Shown one piece after another: positions 62,070-64,000 of a stretch of DNA of 64,000 nt. The notes under the pieces were generated by a model. The model saw only the letters and a program-made list of their open reading frames with translations. It was not told the origin of the DNA and did not search any database. Source of the DNA: DB1 sp049323655 (lineage in GTDB: Bacteria; Desulfobacterota; Desulfobulbia; Desulfobulbales; SURF-16); contig JBMONO010000038.1 in the NCBI GenBank assembly GCA_049323655.1, positions 1 through 64,000 of the forward strand. Direction: 5' to 3'. Each line of letters opens with the position of its first letter. Within the stretch, counting starts at the first letter, position 1. The position numbers and the translations under genes were made by a program.

Positions 62070-62441
62070 TTATTTGGGGCGTTTTGCGCCATACTTCGAT
62101 CGACCCTGGCGACGGTCTGAGACACCGAGCGTATCCAGCGTGCCCCTGATGATGTGATAGCGCACACCGGGAAGGTCCTTGACCCTGCCACCCCTGATCA
62201 GCACCACGGAATGTTCCTGAAGATTGTGCCCGATACCGGGGATATAGGAGGTCACCTCGATGCCATTCGTCAGCCGAACCCTGGCCACTTTGCGTAGAGC
62301 CGAGTTCGGTTTTTTTGGCGTCGTTGTATAGACACGAACACAGACACCCCTCCGCTGCGGGCACGCCTGCAAGGCTGGGGTCGTCGTTCTCTTTGCCGCT
62401 TTTTTACGACCGTGCCGTACCAATTGGTTGATGGTGGGCAT
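62070..62441 (-). CDS. rpsL: 30S ribosomal protein S12
   Basis: 123 residues beginning MPTINQLVRHGRKKAAKRTT. The decoding loop KKPNSALRKVARVRL and the LQEHSVVLIRGGRVKDLPGVRYH segment are intact; the lysines where streptomycin-resistance changes occur appear wild-type. A likely promoter lies 80-110 bases upstream. Confidence 0.98.
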   Translation of the reverse strand: MPTINQLVRHGRKKAAKRTTTPALQACPQRRGVCVRVYTTTPKKPNSALRKVARVRLTNGIEVTSYIPGIGHNLQEHSVVLIRGGRVKDLPGVRYHIIRGTLDTLGVSDRRQGRSKYGAKRPK

Positions 62442-62521
62442 TGATTAAACTCCTGCATTTGTAGTTATATCTTACGCCTTACAGAGAAGGCGTTCCGATT
62501 TTATCCAATCGAAAAACGGAA

Positions 62522-62550
62522 TAGATACACGATGGCGGCAAAGGTGTCAA
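62522..62550 (-). promoter_or_regulatory. Candidate promoter of the rpsL (str) operon
   Basis: On the minus strand a perfect -35 TTGACA (complement of 62545-62550) is followed after 17 bases by TATCTA (complement of 62522-62527), a partial -10. The leader would be about 75 bases. The -35 sits at the edge of the loop of the 14-bp inverted repeat at 62531-62580. Confidence 0.5.
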
Positions 62551-62580
62551 GGAGAAACTTATCCGTCCTTTGCCGCCATC
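62531..62580. repeat. 14-bp perfect inverted repeat between rpoC and rpsL
   Basis: GATGGCGGCAAAGG (62531-62544) is exactly complementary to CCTTTGCCGCCATC (62567-62580) around a 22-base loop. It lies 24 bases after the rpoC stop in the minus direction. No T-run follows on the minus strand, so it is not a classical terminator for rpoC; it may stabilise the rpoC 3' end or pause transcription. Confidence 0.7.
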
Positions 62581-62603
62581 ATCACCTTTTTTACCGCCGC
62601 CCC

Positions 62604-64000
62604 CTAATCCTCAAGGGCGTAACGAGCAAGTCCGGTACCGGCCGGGACCAGCCGCCCCATGATGACATTTTCCTTCAATCCGCTCAAATCATCAAGCTTG
62701 CCTGCCATAGCGGCATTGGTCAGCACCTTGGTGGTTTCCTGGAAAGAGGCCGCGGATATGAAGCTATCCGTGCTGAGTGACGCCTTGGTGACGCCGAGAA
62801 GCAGGGGCTCAGCAACCGCCGGACGACCGCCCTCTCGGAGAATTTTTTCGTTCTCCTCGTTGAATTTCCATGCTTCCACCTGCTCACCAAGCATGAACGT
62901 GCTGTCGCCCACCCGGGTGATCTGCACACGCCGCAACATCTGCCGGACAATCACCTCAATGTGCTTGTCATTGATTTTGACGCCCTGCAGACGATACACT
63001 TCCTGGATCTCGTTGACCAGAAATTTGGCAAGCTCCTTGACGCCCATGACCCGAAGGATGTCATTGGGATCCGGTGAGCCGTCCATCAAGGGTTCCCCGG
63101 CCTTGACATAGTCCCCCTCATGGACGCTGATATGCTTGCCTTTAGGAATGAGGTATTCCTTCGGTTCGCCTATCTCAGGGGTGACAATCACCCGTTTCTT
63201 GCCCTTCAGATCCTTGCCGAAACTGACCCGCCCGTTAATCTCGCTGATAATGGCATGCTCTTTGGGCTTGCGCACCTCGAAGAGTTCGGCGACCCGCGGC
63301 AAACCACCGGTAATATCCTTGGTTTTCGTGGTCTCCCGGGGGATCTTGCCGAGCACGGTGCCGGCCAGAATCTCCTGTCCTTCTTCGACATTGATAATGG
63401 TACCGACCGGCAGAGAATAGCGGGCCGGTGTTCCGGTTCCTTCGAGTTTCAGGGTCTTTCCCTTATCCCCCTTAAGCGAGATGCGTGGATTCATCGCCGC
63501 TACCTTTGAGGCGATGATGACATAGCTTGCCTTGCCGGTGATCGGATCAACCCGCTCCTGCATGGTGGTTCCCTCGATAATGTCGCCGAACTTGACCGTA
63601 CCGGAAATCTCACTGACAATGGGAATGGTATAAGGATCCCAGTCAGCAATCAGGGTGTTCGGTTCCACCGTGTCTCCGTCATTGACGTGGAGAATAGCGC
63701 CGTAAGTCACCGGATACCTTTCCCGTTCGCGGCCCTTGGTGCCGAGGATGCTGATTTCACCATTGCGATTCATGACAACCAGATTACCCTCACTATTCTT
63801 GACGCAGTGGAGATCCTGGAACTTGACCTCGCCGCCATGAAGGGTACGGATTTCCGCCTGCATAACGCTGCGGCTTGCCGTGCCGCCGATATGAAAGGTC
63901 CGCATGGTCAACTGGGTACCCGGCTCGCCGATGGACTGGGCGGCAATGATACCGACCGCCTCACCAATGTTGACCATGTGGCCGCGCCCGAGATCACGCC
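62604..64000 (-). CDS. rpoC: RNA polymerase beta-prime subunit (3' part of gene)
   Basis: The last 465 or so codons; the 5' part lies beyond the window. RDLGRGHMVNIGEAVGIIAAQSIGEPGTQLTMRTFH is the conserved bridge-helix-distal region, followed by sandwich-barrel hybrid modules and the C-terminal FQETTKVLTNAAMAGKLDDLSGLKENVIMGRLVPAGTG. The frame stays open to the window edge. Order rpoC-rpsL-rpsG is classical. Confidence 0.98.
   Translation of the reverse strand, partial: RDLGRGHMVNIGEAVGIIAAQSIGEPGTQLTMRTFHIGGTASRSVMQAEIRTLHGGEVKFQDLHCVKNSEGNLVVMNRNGEISILGTKGRERERYPVTYGAILHVNDGDTVEPNTLIADWDPYTIPIVSEISGTVKFGDIIEGTTMQERVDPITGKASYVIIASKVAAMNPRISLKGDKGKTLKLEGTGTPARYSLPVGTIINVEEGQEILAGTVLGKIPRETTKTKDITGGLPRVAELFEVRKPKEHAIISEINGRVSFGKDLKGKKRVIVTPEIGEPKEYLIPKGKHISVHEGDYVKAGEPLMDGSPDPNDILRVMGVKELAKFLVNEIQEVYRLQGVKINDKHIEVIVRQMLRRVQITRVGDSTFMLGEQVEAWKFNEENEKILREGGRPAVAEPLLLGVTKASLSTDSFISAASFQETTKVLTNAAMAGKLDDLSGLKENVIMGRLVPAGTGLARYALED

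Overview
The window looks like chromosomal DNA from a Gram-negative, probably anaerobic bacterium. It is most likely a Desulfobulbales-type member of the Desulfobacterota. I infer this from the mix of large multihaem c-type cytochromes, CHASE-type hybrid sensors, outer-membrane assembly genes and a probable selenocysteine codon. No marker in the window fixes the genus. No rRNA gene, tRNA gene, CRISPR array, prophage or transposase gene was found.

Layout: 0.3-24.8 kb is a sensing, transport and metal-efflux region. It holds a bacteriohemerythrin; a CHASE hybrid kinase whose start overlaps the stop of an ABC_sub_bind-type periplasmic protein; a drug-type RND pump operon (TolC, adaptor, pump); a glutamate-receptor-like potassium channel; a short MscS; an SH3 protein; phospholipase A1; a five-gene Cus-type Cu(I)/Ag(I) efflux operon (two outer-membrane factors, CusB, CusA and a His/Met-rich periplasmic protein); and an ArsB/CitM-type permease. 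Its intergenic gaps carry copies of a roughly 130-bp palindromic MITE-like element, two of them with clear 7-bp target duplications. From 24.9 to 36.3 kb, all on the minus strand, lie TamB/TamA, a membrane-fused spermidine-synthase-like protein, a NarX/NarL-type kinase and regulator pair, and a periplasmic parvulin.

36.3-42.6 kb is a cytochrome island on the plus strand. It has an octahaem cytochrome of the hydroxylamine-oxidoreductase type, then a decahaem secreted cytochrome read through an in-frame TGA. That TGA is followed at the right spacing by a 6-bp hairpin with an AGUU loop, so it probably encodes selenocysteine at residue 128. A small secreted protein of unknown function follows. 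The long leader upstream of the decahaem gene has a sigma-54-like promoter and nested hairpins. A 13-base word, GGGCAATTCACCC, occurs upstream of both cytochrome genes.

42.6-64 kb is the conserved str-S10-spc-alpha superoperon on the minus strand: rpoC (3' part), rpsL, rpsG, fusA, tuf, rpsJ, then the S10 and spc genes through secY, map, infA, rpmJ, rpsM, rpsK, rpsD, rpoA and rplQ, ending at a bidirectional terminator. The gene order is classical. Several spacers are wider than usual, and there is a terminator plus a likely promoter between map and infA.
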